The position numbers were made by a program, and so were the translations under genes. Of a DNA stretch of 64,000 nucleotides, positions 1 through 10,825 are shown in pieces. Source of the DNA: Doryteuthis pealeii. Lineage: Eukaryota > Mollusca > Cephalopoda > Myopsida > Loliginidae. The stretch's first letter is position 1, and each line of letters opens with the position of its first letter. Below the pieces are notes generated by a model. That model was not told where the DNA came from. It searched no databases and saw nothing but the letters and a program-made list of their open reading frames with translations. Location of the stretch: NCBI GenBank assembly GCA_023376005.1, contig CM042157.1, forward strand, positions 52,757,841 to 52,821,840, written 5' to 3'.

Positions 1-4
1 AGGA

Positions 5-29
5 AAAGAAGAAGAAGAAGAAGAAGAAG

Positions 30-59
<30 letters not shown>
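5..59. repeat. (AAG)n microsatellite
   Basis: About 18 tandem AAG trinucleotides at the window edge, so the true left boundary may lie outside. The next 130 bases, up to the start of the gypsy homology near 190, show nothing recognisable apart from T-rich runs. Confidence 0.97.
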
Positions 60-60
<1 letters not shown>

Positions 61-194
61 CAGTGTTTGCAAAGAGAAAGTTTAGCCTGCGATGAGGTGT
101 TGGACTCGCTTCTTTTTGCCCCTCCCCCACTCAACAAAAACTTGTTGAGTTAAATCTTTATTTTCCCCTCTATTTTTTTTCCTATACATAGGTC

Positions 195-1462
195 CACAGA
201 AACTTAATGCCAGCCTCAAGAGATGCCCATACAAGATACCAACAGTTGAAGAACTGAACCCAGCCTTTGCAAATGCGAAAGTGTTCAGCAAACTCGACAC
301 AAAGGCAGGTTACTGGTCGGTTCACCTGGACGAAAAATCACAGCTGCTGACCACATGCCGAACACCCTTCGGATGGGTGTGCTGGAAGCACCTACCATTT
401 GGGTTAAAAGTCGCACAAGACATCTTCCAGGCTAAGATGGACCAAATCCTGGAAGGACTAGATGGTGTTGCCAGTATCACAGACGATGTAGCAGTATATG
501 GGAAAAATAATGAGGACCACAACAAGAAACCTGCACAACCTCATGATCCGAGCTGTTGAAACTGGTCTTGTCTTTAACAGCAAAAAATGATCCATTAAGC
601 AGACCCGCATATCTTTCTTCAGCAACATCTACACCCCTACTGGAATCAAACCAGACCCAGCGAGGGTGTATGACTTAAAAAGATGCCAGACCTGCAAAGT
701 AAGGACGAGCTACAATGCTTCCTCGGGATGCTGAAATACCTCTCACAGTACATCCTGAATTTTGCTGAGAAGGCACACACACTATGCGGTCTCCTTAAGG
801 CCCAATCACCATGGACCTGGAACCCTGACCATCAGAGGAGCTATGAGGACCTGAAGTACCTGATTACCACTGATACATGCCTATCGTACTACAACCAAGC
901 AAAACCAATATCCCTGGAAGTAGATGCTTCCTAGAAAGGCTTAGGTGTAGCCCTGATACAGGAAGGCAAACCAGTCGTGTTTGGTTCAAAAATGCTGACT
1001 GATTGCCAATCCAGATACAGCAAAATCGAAAGGGAGATGCTAGCGATTGTGCACAGAATCCAGCGGTACCACACGTACCTGTTTGCAAATGCCTTCACAG
1101 TAATTACTGACCACCAGCCACTGGTAACCATATGCAACAAACCACTATAACCCGCACCACCCCGCCTGCAAGGCATGCTGCTCAGGATACAGGGGTACAA
1201 CTACAGAGTCATCTACCGCCCTGGCAAGGACATGATACTTGCGGATGCCTTGAGCCGGTTACCCAACCCGGAAAACTATAAAACCATTGAGCTAGAGGAG
1301 AGAGTTGATAGCATCGGCACTGAAACCGAGGATGACCAGATCATTGCAATAATAAACTTCTCGGTTGAGAAGCAACAACAACTACACGTTGAGACAGCAA
1401 AGGACCCATCCATGAACCTAATCAAGGAAGTTATATACCAGGGGTGGCCAGACACCATTTGA
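195..1462 (+). pseudogene. gypsy pol: reverse transcriptase and RNase H, broken
   Basis: The RT palm is readable in one frame up to about 535. It contains KLDTKAGYW around 286 (the family's usual first catalytic Asp region), the TPFGW and LPFGL motifs, and a DD pair at 482-487 in the context SITDDVAVYG. Most metazoan gypsy elements have Ala or Leu just before this DD; here it is Thr. A frameshift near 540 moves the frame, and the RT thumb (LGMLKYLSQYI) resumes at 683. RNase H follows, with VDAS at about 922-931 next to a TAG stop, then IEREMLAIVH, TDHQPL and ADALSRL near 1241. The family-typical Asp, Glu and Asp positions are recognisable, but the frame is open only in pieces. This is a decayed copy rather than a host gene. 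Confidence 0.9.
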
Positions 1463-2714
1463 GAGTTACCTTCCGATATCCGACCGTACTGGTCCTTCCA
1501 AGACGAGCTTGCCGTCGAGTTCGGAATTATATTCAAAGGCCGACAAGTCCTGATCCCAGAATCCATGAGGGCCGATATCCTGCAGCAGCTCCACCAGGTT
1601 GGACATCGAGAAATTATGCAAGTCATGTGCTCTCTGCCAAGAATACCAGGACACACACAGACATGAACCACTGGAGCCACATGACATCCCATCTTGACCC
1701 TGGAAACTCATTGCGTCAGACCTGTTTGAGATCGATGGACGACAGTATCTACTCACCATTGACAGATACTCAAAATACCTGGTTGTCGATGAGATGTCCA
1801 CACCGGTAACCAGCAAGGCAGTGGCTGAAAAAATAAAACACTATATATCACTACTTAGTTGCCCGGATGAGATTATGACGGACAATGCCCCGCAGTACGC
1901 AGGACAGGCCTTCCAGGACTTCACCAGATCCTGGGGTATCAAACATGCCACAAGCTCACCCCACTATGCCAGAAGCAACGGCTTCATCGAAAGGCATGTG
2001 CAACACATTAAGTCCACAATAAAAAAATTCCTAAGGGAAAAAAGTGACATACAGCTTGTGCTGCTACTGATCAGAGCCACACCCATAGACAGCAATCTGC
2101 CATCACCTGCGGAACTACTGTTTGGACGACCCATAGCAAGCACCCTACCCAGCCTCGTGGAACCTGGAAAGGAAGAACACCGGGAACAGCTGGAAGCAAG
2201 GTCAACATATATGAAAATGAACCCTGACCTCAACAGCCGCAATACCGAGCTACCATCATTATACCCAGGCCAGAACATGCGGATACTGGATAGAACAAAC
2301 TACATATGGCATCCTGGGACCATCATCCAGAAGGATGAAAACTCCAGAAGCTATCTAGTAGCTACACCAAATGGGGGGAAGCTCTGCCATAATCACGCGC
2401 ACTTGCGTGCAATACCAACCACAATGGCAAAAAGGGTCGACTTTGCAGACCCACATGCAAACACCACACAGACCACCACTATACCAAATGCCAGCAGTAT
2501 CGAGGACAAAAACAGCCTTGACTATACCAAAAAACTAACGCCACAGAAATACCAACCTCACAAAACAACCAACACCAACATTACAAAACACACATCAGAA
2601 AATGATAAACAAACACAAGGACCACTCCGAACTAAATCGGGCAGGACCGTAAGAACACCACCCAGATACCTGGACACTGCCAAAATAGTTTGGCTACCAC
2701 AGAACGCACCATGA
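1463..2714 (+). pseudogene. gypsy integrase, catalytic core largely intact
   Basis: The N-terminal zinc-binding part (1480-1680) is split between frames. The catalytic core is in one frame from about 1700 to the stop at 2712-2714. The first Asp is at 1719-1721 (IASDLFE), the second is residue 30 counted from the Met at 1794 (IMTDNAPQY), and the Glu is residue 66 (SNGFIERHV). Thirty-five residues lie between the second Asp and the Glu, the DD35E spacing of retroviral and LTR-retrotransposon integrases. Downstream are the LLFGRP motif and a C-terminal basic tail rich in Thr, Asn and Pro. The reading frame ends 67 bases before the LTR. The Met at 1794 is internal to the domain, not a true start. 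The core triad survives although the upstream RT is broken, which fits fairly recent insertion followed by scattered indels. Confidence 0.9.
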
Positions 2715-2781
2715 AAAGAAAAAAAGACTCTACCTAACACATACATACAAACTACATACACATATAACTAAATAGGGGGGA

Positions 2782-2940
2782 TGTTATAGTATCGCACTTA
2801 ATATTCACTCCTACGCATGTACACACACACCGGAAGTAAATACTTCTATACCGGCACCTGTTGAATAAAGATGCTTTCACTCATGCTCTGTCGTCTGGCT
2901 ATTTTACTACCAGTATATACTAAGTACTAACACTGTAACA
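2782..2940 (+). repeat. gypsy 3' LTR, 159 bp
   Basis: It begins TGTTATAG directly after the polypurine tract and ends CTGTAACA, so the terminal inverted repeat is TGTTA/TAACA. A polyadenylation signal AATAAA lies at 2864-2869. At 159 bp this is short for a gypsy LTR. Both edges are supported by the TG...CA rule and by the PPT. Confidence 0.82.
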
Positions 2941-2944
2941 CTTC

Positions 2945-3560
2945 ACTTAAATGCTGTTGACTGGAGCTGTAGAATACACCAACTGCACCCTGTGCAGAGG
3001 AGTAAACCCCACCTAATGGGGCTATCTGTTGGCCATAGGTGGCAACCTGTAATGCTTGAGGACAGGATTGTGGTGGCGAAGTAGTCTGTGAACAGGATAC
3101 TTAGTAGTCCTGTAACATGCAACACTCCACCTTGGGTCTTACTTGTGCTCGACAGGTGGTTGGAGAGACCTGAACCAATCAACTGGCAGGTCATGTCAAG
3201 CCCTAGTACCTATAAGATTAAGTCCTGATCATATTCTTCAAATTGCTCTTATGGCAAACACCCACTCCTTTTTACCATATGGGTTCAAGAAGGTGGTGGG
3301 TGAGGGCCAACCATTAGTTTATTAATACACATGATGTTATTTCTACCAATTTTTTGATACACATGAAGTTAATTTAAACTGCATCTGATGATTAGGTTCC
3401 AATTCTGGAGCTTTGGGGAGTGTGGAGTACCCCTTAATTGTCATTGCTCCTTATTTCACTCTGATCTGGAGTGGTAGTACCTGTTAGGGTCCTATCTATA
3501 TGTTCAATAGATCTGTTTGCAAGCTAATAAAAATTATTTCTGCCAGTTTATTGTTACACA
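2945..3560 (-). repeat. unclassified interspersed repeat
   Basis: Read on the - strand this resembles 20725-21160 and its duplicate at 45783-46230. Shared landmarks are the block containing CCACAATCCTGTCCTC, the 'ctacagctccagtcaac' type end, and the start that reads ACCCTAACAGGTACTACCAC. It has no coding capacity. It may be a compound of two elements, since the CCCTAACAGG part also occurs alone elsewhere in the window. Confidence 0.6.
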
Positions 3561-4320
3561 TGAAGATAATGAAAAATCTAACAAGTATTTATACCAATAT
3601 ATTAATACACATTGAGTGAATGAAAATTATTTCTACCAATTTATAGCTATGGTTAGTGGAATGAGAACAGAATACCTCCTTGGATTGAATAAAGGGTTAG
3701 GTTCAAAGTTCTGTGATGGCTTCCGATTACAACAAGAAGGTTCCCAATTACGACAAGAAGGTTCCTGAGTCCAAAATGAATGTTCCCGAGTCTGAGAAAG
3801 TTCTAGAGTTTGACAAGAAATATCTGAAGAAGGCCGGAGGACACATCGGCTGAAACATTGTACAGATAACAATGAAGATGCGGACAATAGTCTGAATAAC
3901 ACAGATAATACTAATTTGATATATAGTCATGAAATCATTATTGCAGAATTAATTTATTAAGGCAAGGGTTGTTTCATCAACGGTTGATCTCTCTTTCTCC
4001 CTATTACAGCATTGTGCATCACACTGCTAAAATGGAGTTCATTTCATCTCAACAGTCTCCCAGCTTAAAGAAATAATTCTTTGCTCAATACAAACAGTGC
4101 AGTAACCCATTGTAAATAAAGAAAAAACAAATGAAATATCATTTGAATTATTATAGTCTCTTCCGAAAGAGGGGGCCAAAAAATTCAAAAGTTATATTAC
4201 TCTAATTCTCTCCCAACTGTAAGGAAAACTTCAAATAATCTCAGTCCTCCACTTTCAATCTTCTCTTCTAAAAGAACACCATCCTCCTCACTCGCTTTGG
4301 TTATTTTAATTACACACTAA
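3561..4320. other. no gene seen
   Basis: AT-rich sequence. At 3720-3800 there are two to three imperfect copies of a short motif around CGACAAGAAGGTTCC. No open frame with protein-like composition and no recognisable repeat family. Confidence 0.6.
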
Positions 4321-4329
4321 AACCAAACA

Positions 4330-4475
4330 TCTGGGCACATGTCGAACCTCGCGTCCGTCCAGTACCTAGATTGCATTTGTTTTTGCATGCGGGCGGACGC
4401 GGGTTCGATCCCGGCAGGCAAGACAAAGTTCGATCCCGGCAGGCAAGACAAAGTCTTGCTCTTTTTCGTTCTCCG
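4330..4475 (+). repeat. tRNA-like fragment with duplicated B box
   Basis: GGTTCGATCCCGGCAGGCA at about 4402-4420 is an excellent RNA polymerase III B box (GTTCGATCC) with a tRNA-like 3' arm. The following 25 bases repeat it exactly: 4403-4427 equals 4428-4452. No convincing A box or cloverleaf is present upstream, so I call this a tRNA pseudogene or SINE head remnant, not a functional tRNA. Confidence 0.55.
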
Positions 4476-5290
4476 TCACATAGTCTTAAAGAAAAGCAAT
4501 TCTATACACTTTACTTTTAATAAAAACCATTGTCTGTATTTCATTATTAAAAAATTATAGCTCGAGTTTTGATTGACTTCTAAATTTTGCCTAAAATTAG
4601 AACTTCAAAATTCAACTTATCAAAATGAGAATGTACAGGAATTATCAAAGAATTATTGCATAGAATGTGGAATGAAGAATGTTATGTTTCTGTGAGGAGT
4701 GAATTTCAAGACAATTTATATGAGCTTAACAGCCAGACAAGAAAGAAGATAGAAAAATAGCGGAAAGTGTGAATGTGACAAGATATTTGTAATAAGACCA
4801 AATCTATGTAGCTACTTACTTGTTATCCTTATTCTTGTTGTGTCAGGTTTTTGTCATAACTTGATGTCATAAAGTGACATTAAAACCAAGTTGCATGGAG
4901 AACCAAGGCTATGGGGGAGTGATGTTTGACAGATTAGGGAACTCAAATCTTTCTCCTTAGTGTGTCAAGGAGAAGAGAGTGCTAGAATTTGTGCTTTTTA
5001 TATTAAGTACTCAAATGTGTCACTGTGGCAGAGAGTGCAGATGGTCTATTGCCTCCTCATGTTGTTTGTTGCATATCCTGTATATATGTCATCTTTCAAG
5101 ATTTTGTTCTATTTTTCTTGCCTTTTCAAGTATGAATTTGCTATTGTGTTTTGTTATAACCTTCTCAGACGTACTTTTAATAACCTAACTGAAAGTGTTC
5201 ACTATACTCATTATAATGTCCTGATGAAGGTTTTTTAATAAACCAAAACATTCTAATGTCGACTTCACCATCTACAAATAAATTTATCTT
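4476..5290. other. no gene seen
   Basis: AT-rich sequence. The 5215-5290 part (CTGATGAAGG followed by an AAACATTCTAATGTCGA-type end) looks like the terminus of a dispersed repeat, but I cannot name the family. Short open frames here lack protein-like composition. Confidence 0.5.
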
Positions 5291-5321
5291 TTGGAATACT
5301 TTGTTTTTTCTTATTCATATT

Positions 5322-5323
<2 letters not shown>

Positions 5324-5364
<41 letters not shown>

Positions 5365-5395
5365 ACACACACACATATATATGTACATATATATA
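5324..5395. repeat. (CA)n(TA)n microsatellite
   Basis: About 25 CA units, once interrupted by TA, followed by a short TA tract. Confidence 0.95.
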
Positions 5396-5575
5396 ATTTT
5401 TAAAATTAGAACATATGACAACTTAGTGTTGCCTAGCAATCTATTCTGTAACTGTTCTCAGTATTCAAGATAAAGCTATTTGTATATTAAATCTCAAAAT
5501 ATAAACATATTAATCACAACTGTCATATGATTATGAAACAATAACACAGCAGTTTCAAGTAGCATGTTTACACAT

Positions 5576-5577
5576 AA

Positions 5578-5613
<36 letters not shown>

Positions 5614-5640
5614 TAATATAAATTTTATATATTTATATAT
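5576..5640. repeat. (CA)n with TA-rich tail
   Basis: About 12 CA units followed by (TA)n and degenerate TATATTTATA sequence. Confidence 0.93.
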
Positions 5641-6020
5641 ACAAATAACAGACAAGGATTTAGTGTTTAACTTTTTATTCAGCTTTTCTTTTTTGTGAAC
5701 AAAATGTTGCCACTATTGTTGTAGGTAGTTTAAAAATTGTCTCTGTTTGTATGGATACTTGAGATTATCTTGGGTCATTTAGGTGGGAATGACCCATTAA
5801 TGTATGAACACATAGGCCATTGGTGCTGGTTTGATGTGTAGATATTGTGGCCAAGGATCACATGACTGTGTATCCTATACTAAATGAGACTTCCACTCCA
5901 AGTTAAAAGAGATTTTGTTTAATGTAGGCTGTCTATTCTTTATAAGTATCACTTCTAATTCTTGTCTGTTATTTTTAATAAAACATGCCTTCAAAAGAAT
6001 CTGATGCCTAAAGATACATA

Positions 6021-6176
<156 letters not shown>

Positions 6177-6299
6177 AAAGAAAATTACTAGAGCAAGATA
6201 CTTTTTGCAGGAGAGGAAATAGAGAAAGAGAGAGAGGAGTGATGGGGAACAGAAAATTATATTTACATAATATCCCCCTCCCCACAAAAATGTATCTAG

Positions 6300-7610
6300 A
6301 TTTTATATATTAACTAGCTTAAAAGTCACCCTATCTAGTAGCAATTAGGCTTGCTCCTGTGAAGGGCTTTTGATTGGGCCTTTGGCTTAAAAATGACATT
6401 TTGTGCATTGATTACATATTAAATTTTATCAAACTTGAACAATACTTTTCAAACAATTAATAGTTTTCATAAAAATAATGATATAATTTGTAAATTTGGA
6501 ACTTATTGCAAAGCTGCAGGATAAACAACATTTTTTTCCCACAAATAACTATGCAATAGGCAACATTGAACTGCAGAAAAATTCAAAATTGATTGCTGCA
6601 TTTAAGTATTGCATTAATATTTAAGCTTACCTTTCAAAAGTTCAATGATAATTTTTCTGCTGCCACTTAAAGACAATTTGATGTATTTAGATCCTTACTT
6701 TTTGTACAAACAATAATTTCTATTTCATGGGTGACCTTTGCTGGATTTTGCAATTAATTTTGATTATTCCCAAATTTATTTACAAGTTATAAAAAACTTT
6801 AAAAAATCATACAAAAAATTTGTTACAAAAAATCAAAACATTACCAAAAACAATCACAGTAATTAAAACTTGTGAATAAAAAATTTCAGGATAACAGGTT
6901 CAGATTCAGCCTGGAATGTTTTTAATTAGCTCACTGTTTATTTACTTAGGAACTAAAACATATTTAAATATCAGAAATATCAGAAGGTTTTTTTCTGCAA
7001 ATAAACAAAGTCATAATCTCTAATGATAAATGTGAATGTCAATGTGATAGCGTGACACATTTTTATAACTTTACTCCTAGGGGCTATAGCCCAGTATATG
7101 ATACCATTTTGGAATCAGGCCAACTCCATGAGCAAATTAAAAACATTCTGAGCTGAATCCTGTAATGCTGAAATTTTTGATTCCCAAAATTTAATTACTG
7201 CAATTGCTTTCAGCAAGTTTTACATGTTTTTTTTTTTGTGAAAAATATTTTTGTATGATAACAATCTTAAAAAATATCTTACTTAATTGCTGCCAAATAG
7301 GACATCTTTTAGGCTGGTTAACTAATAATTTTTTTTTTCACCTTTTAACCATAATTCTATTAGGGCCTTACTTTCTGCTTTGAATTAAAAATAGTTTAGC
7401 ATTTCTCCATCCCAATGAAAAAATTGCTGCAGGAATGAATTGACTGGATTGTTTATATTTAGCTTTCAAGATTGTAGAAGAAGAAAAAAACTTTGCCAAA
7501 AGAAAGCTCCATGAAAATAAACCTGATATAGCATATTTTTTTTTCTTGCTATAAAACATATTTCAACAAAATTTGCACATGAACTAAACATTATTATTTA
7601 TTAAGCTTTG
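6300..7610. other. no gene seen; AT-rich
   Basis: About 1.3 kb with many T and A runs and no supported exon. No splice-flanked coding block and no recognisable transposon end. Confidence 0.55.
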
Positions 7611-7650
7611 TTTAGTCTGGCTCACAGGCCTTAGGCTGATGTAGTCACCC

Positions 7651-7770
7651 GTCTAATAGATTATGGTTAAGTCATGCACTGGTTCCAGCTAGATCACCAA
7701 AGTTAAGCAGCAATGAGCCTGTTCAATAATTAATTGAGTGACCACTTAAATAACAGCTGGTACTGTAAGC
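7651..7770 (+). repeat. 5S rRNA-derived SINE head or 5S pseudogene, full length
   Basis: Exactly 120 bases, the length of a eukaryotic 5S rRNA. It starts GTCTA, contains GATC....AAG.TAAGCAG (5S box A region at about 7691-7710), GAGCCTG, and ends GGTACTGTAAGC, matching the 5S 3' end GGTGCTGTAGGC in type. It is too diverged to be a functional 5S gene and no 5S array surrounds it. SINE3-class elements are known to have 5S heads. Confidence 0.7.
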
Positions 7771-7805
7771 AGCATGAGTCCTTTGTTTATCAAAATGACT
7801 TGATT

Positions 7806-7877
7806 TGGCATTAAATGTCCCGAAAAGGGTTGATATGCCATTAAATAAAACAACTAACCATCTAAGTACTGACCAGG
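7806..7877 (-). repeat. 72-bp repeat unit, copy 1 (SINE body)
   Basis: Matches 9121-9192 with about one mismatch in 72 bases. On the - strand it comprises 5S box C followed by a body containing GGCATATCAACCC. It is therefore the 3' portion of the 5S-headed element. Confidence 0.8.
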
Positions 7878-7930
7878 TTATTCTCTGCTTAACTTTTGGT
7901 AGGAACTAATACTTTCAGAATGGCTATAAC
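7851..7930 (-). repeat. second 5S rRNA-derived fragment, inverted
   Basis: On the - strand the start resembles the 5S 5' end (GTTATAGCCATTCTGAA). It then reads AAAGTTAAGCAG and CCTGGTCAGTACTTAGATGG, a near-exact 5S intermediate element and box C (known consensus CCTGGTTAGTACTTGGATGG). About 40 bases of the 5S middle are missing. Its 3' end faces that of the 7651-7770 copy, about 80 bp away. Confidence 0.72.
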
Positions 7931-8150
7931 TTTCTCTACTTCACTCTTCTCCCTTCTCTACACCTCTTTCTATTCTGTCTCTCTTTTTCTGTTTCTTTCT
8001 TTTTCCAGCTTCTCTCTTTGCTTTCTTCTTCTTTTCATTCTTTCTTTCTTTTCATGTTTTCTTGTTCCTATCTTTTTTCTTTCTCCTGTTTATTCATATA
8101 ATGTTGTAGGTTATCTTAATAACAAAATTTCTCTTTACTCTGCTGAATAG

Positions 8151-8291
8151 ACAAGGTTGAGTGACCAGGTTGAGTGACTAAATTGAGTGACTAGGTAGAG
8201 TGACTAGGTTGAGTAGACCAGGTTGAGTGACTAGGTTGAGTGACCAGTTGGAGTAGACCAGGTAGAGTGACCAGGTAGAGTGACCAGGTTT
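8151..8291. repeat. GAGTGACCAGGTT minisatellite
   Basis: About ten tandem, imperfect 13-14 bp units with the core GAGTGAC(C/T)AGGT(T/A). Some units carry an extra A (GAGTAGACC). It is not coding. Confidence 0.9.
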
Positions 8292-8649
8292 ATGGGTTTC
8301 TTCTATTGTAAATTTTGTTGTTTTTTATTTAACCAAAAGATAATATTATAAAAGTTATATAGTGTGGACTGCTTGTTTGAGAGGTCTGCTAATGCATGTG
8401 TGTTCTAAGGGCTAACAGACACTGAGAGAGTCCGAGTTCTCTTTTTTGAGGTTGAAAGCTAAACTTTTGGTGGAGTGGAATTGTGGGATATTTTTATTCT
8501 ATATTAACCTATTTTTGTATCTTATTATTTGTTTTATTTTTAATTTATATATTTTATAAATTTATTAATTCCCCCATCATACCCCAGCCCAATTGGCTAC
8601 ATGAATAGTATGTATGCATGCTAATGTATCTATTTAATGTTGAGGATTC

Positions 8650-8655
<6 letters not shown>

Positions 8656-8711
<56 letters not shown>
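8656..8711. repeat. (AT)n microsatellite
   Basis: About 28 uninterrupted AT units. Confidence 0.97.
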
Positions 8712-8714
<3 letters not shown>

Positions 8715-8716
<2 letters not shown>

Positions 8717-9118
8717 GACTCTCCCGTCGATTATCAACATATGATGGTTCATACACACAATGAACTCCCACACAGGGATTTGTTTATAGTGGTGAAGGCT
8801 TGTGTTGGACCATCCACACTTTTTGGCACAGTCGATAGGAAAGAATTGGTGCATCAAAGGTTGCCACAAACCCAATCAACGACCGACCTCAGGAATTTTG
8901 AATTCAGAGTTATCCCTCTCCTAGACTGGTTACCTACCCAAGGCTGAAGAGCCCAGTCTGCCCTACTATTTAACCCATAGCTGGAGGGAGAATATATGGA
9001 TTCATACCTTTCCCAAGGGTATTAGTGTTAAGTGAAATGCCAACAGCTTCGTCAAGGAATTGAACTCGAATCGACGAGTCCATTTTCCATGACTCTAACC
9101 ACTAGCCCACGTGCCTCC
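8715..9118 (-). repeat. tRNA-derived SINE, near full length
   Basis: On the - strand the head starts at 9118. It has an A-box-like GGGCTAGTGGTTAGAG (rc near 9097-9110) and the B box GTTCAATTC (rc at 9057-9065), about the spacing of a tRNA. The body includes a stretch reading 'GGGCAGACTGGGCTC' that recurs at 14690-14850, 22995-23225, 48072-48308 and 59455-59690. Pol III-transcribed tRNA-derived SINEs are common in octopus genomes. I have not assigned a family name. Confidence 0.8.
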
Positions 9119-9120
9119 AT

Positions 9121-9192
9121 TGGCATTAAATGTCCCGAAAAGGGTTGTTATGCCATTAAATAAAACAACTAACCATCTAAGTACTGACCAGG
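9121..9192 (-). repeat. 72-bp repeat unit, copy 2 (5S box C plus SINE body)
   Basis: Near-identical to 7806-7877. On the - strand it starts with the 20-base 5S box C block and lacks the 5S 5' half. It abuts the tRNA-derived SINE head on one side and the fold-back arm on the other. Confidence 0.8.
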
Positions 9193-9241
9193 ATGCTCTT
9201 CATTTGGTATGGCAAACATTATTACACTAACCACAACTCCA

Positions 9242-9276
<35 letters not shown>

Positions 9277-9645
9277 GAAAAATGAGTAAAGAAAAGAAAT
9301 GTAGATGGATAAAATGAATTTAATCGATATCACATTAATCGATATCACTTACACATGTGTTTCGGTCAGTTTATGTGTGTGAAGATATTTCGCACACATA
9401 GAAGAATCGACCTTCATCAGAGTGAACATTTATTTTGAATGAAAAAATTCGTTGGGAAAAAAAAACAGAGATTTTTGGAAATATTCGAAAATTGAATTTT
9501 TAAAAATTTGGAACGCTGAAAATAGAGCGTTAAGATAGACCGTTATGATTTGGATATTTGTTTTTTTCTAGAGTTATGGTACAAAATAGTTTTTTTATTA
9601 CAAAAAATAAATAAAAATAAAGTGTTATTATTATTATATAACATG

Positions 9646-9693
<48 letters not shown>

Positions 9694-9744
9694 TGGAGTT
9701 GTGGTTAGTGTAATAATGTTTGGCATACCAAATGAAGAGCATCC
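9191..9744. mobile_element. fold-back element with 54-bp inverted arms and TA borders
   Basis: Left arm 9191-9244 and right arm 9691-9744 are reverse complements over 54 bases with one mismatch. Inside each arm is a (TA)n tract (about 9243-9273 and 9649-9692), and between them 375 bp of unique sequence containing TTTCGGTCAG and CTTCATCAG. It has no coding capacity. It may be a non-autonomous DNA transposon or a local inverted duplication; no clear target-site duplication is visible. Confidence 0.65.
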
Positions 9745-9803
9745 TAGTTACCTCATCTTTCTTTACACTTGCATTGTGACAGCCTTCAAAACCAACTGCC
9801 AAA

Positions 9804-9807
<4 letters not shown>

Positions 9808-9881
<74 letters not shown>
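9808..9881. repeat. (TA)n(TG)n microsatellite
   Basis: About 21 TA units then about 15 GT units. Confidence 0.97.
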
Positions 9882-9883
<2 letters not shown>

Positions 9884-9889
9884 ATAGGG

Positions 9890-10820
9890 TTTTAAAAAAT
9901 TCTTGATACAACCAAGAAGGCCTTGACCATTTTTTTCTTAATTTTGATTGAATTATTTGGGAAGGGTAAAATAAACTTAATAAATGATGTGCCAAGTGTG
10001 TTGTACTGAAGGTTGAATAAGTGAAATAGCATGTAGATTTTATAGTCTGGCCAAGAACTTTCCAGCAGTTCCTTGTATGTACATACATATAAAGTGACAT
10101 TGCATTTTATATATAAGGGAATTGATTCTTCCCAAAATTCAACCAAGAGTTAAACTGAGGTATATTTGCCATATGGGATATTTTAAATGAAAAATAAATC
10201 CAAATCGGTTCTGGTCAAGCAGTCACACAAATGACTGTTCTGTAATCACTTAGCAAATGCTTTAAACATAGAGATTTCACTAATTGCCTTTGGTGCAAAA
10301 TTAGAATTTAGGTGAGATGCCGCAATCCTAAATTAAGTGGTGCTTGAGTTTCTCCTTCACTACTTTGTTGATATTATTTATAACTTAACAAATTGACCAA
10401 TAAAATGATGCAATTCTATGCACTATATTTTTCTTCTAAGTGAATCATTTTTAATTGGACCACCTAAAAACTTATCAGCTTTATCTTATTGTTTCTAGCA
10501 TAAGTGATAAAAAGAAAAAGAAAATAATAATGGACTCCAGACTTTAATCAGCAAATGTTCCAACTTTTTAACCTTGAACTAAATCTAAGCCTGCTTAATT
10601 TTTATTGCTTCCCTTGTTGTAATACTTTTAAATAAAGCTAGCAGCCCATTATTAGTAAATTTGGTTCTCACTGGGTGCTCCACATTTCTTAACTTGTAAC
10701 ACAATTAAGTTAAGCTTGGTAAATGACTACGTGGAGCCATGTAAATTTATGGAGAATCTAAAAGGTTGTTATTTGTTGTCCTAGAACTGTGCATATCATA
10801 ACAGTTAATGTTGTAAGAAA
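9890..10820. other. no gene seen
   Basis: AT-rich sequence. A short piece at 10665-10690 (GGTTCTCACTGGGTGC) matches the 3' part of the tRNA-like head at 57131-57205. Nothing else is recognised. Confidence 0.5.
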
Positions 10821-10825
10821 TTATC

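Larger units (their letters stand above)
190..2940 (+). mobile_element. 5'-truncated Ty3/gypsy LTR retrotransposon
   Basis: Domains run in the order reverse transcriptase, RNase H, integrase, polypurine tract, 3' LTR, which is the Ty3/gypsy order. No 5' LTR, gag, protease or first part of RT is present: RT homology starts abruptly near base 190, so the copy is truncated there or interrupted by the unrelated sequence before it. The coding part carries several frameshifts and at least two in-frame stops (about 932 and 1148), so it is not a working element. The polypurine tract AAATAGGGGGG (2770-2780) sits just before the LTR. No target-site duplication can be tested because the left end is missing. 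Confidence 0.92.

Noticed and set aside
1444..1816. Overlapping frames on both strands at 1444-1816
   Set aside because: Shadows of the gypsy integrase N-terminal region, which is split by a frameshift here.
7651..7770. Functional 5S rRNA gene
   Set aside because: Length is right, but many substitutions fall in box A, box C and stems. There is no tandem array and no T-run terminator at the end.
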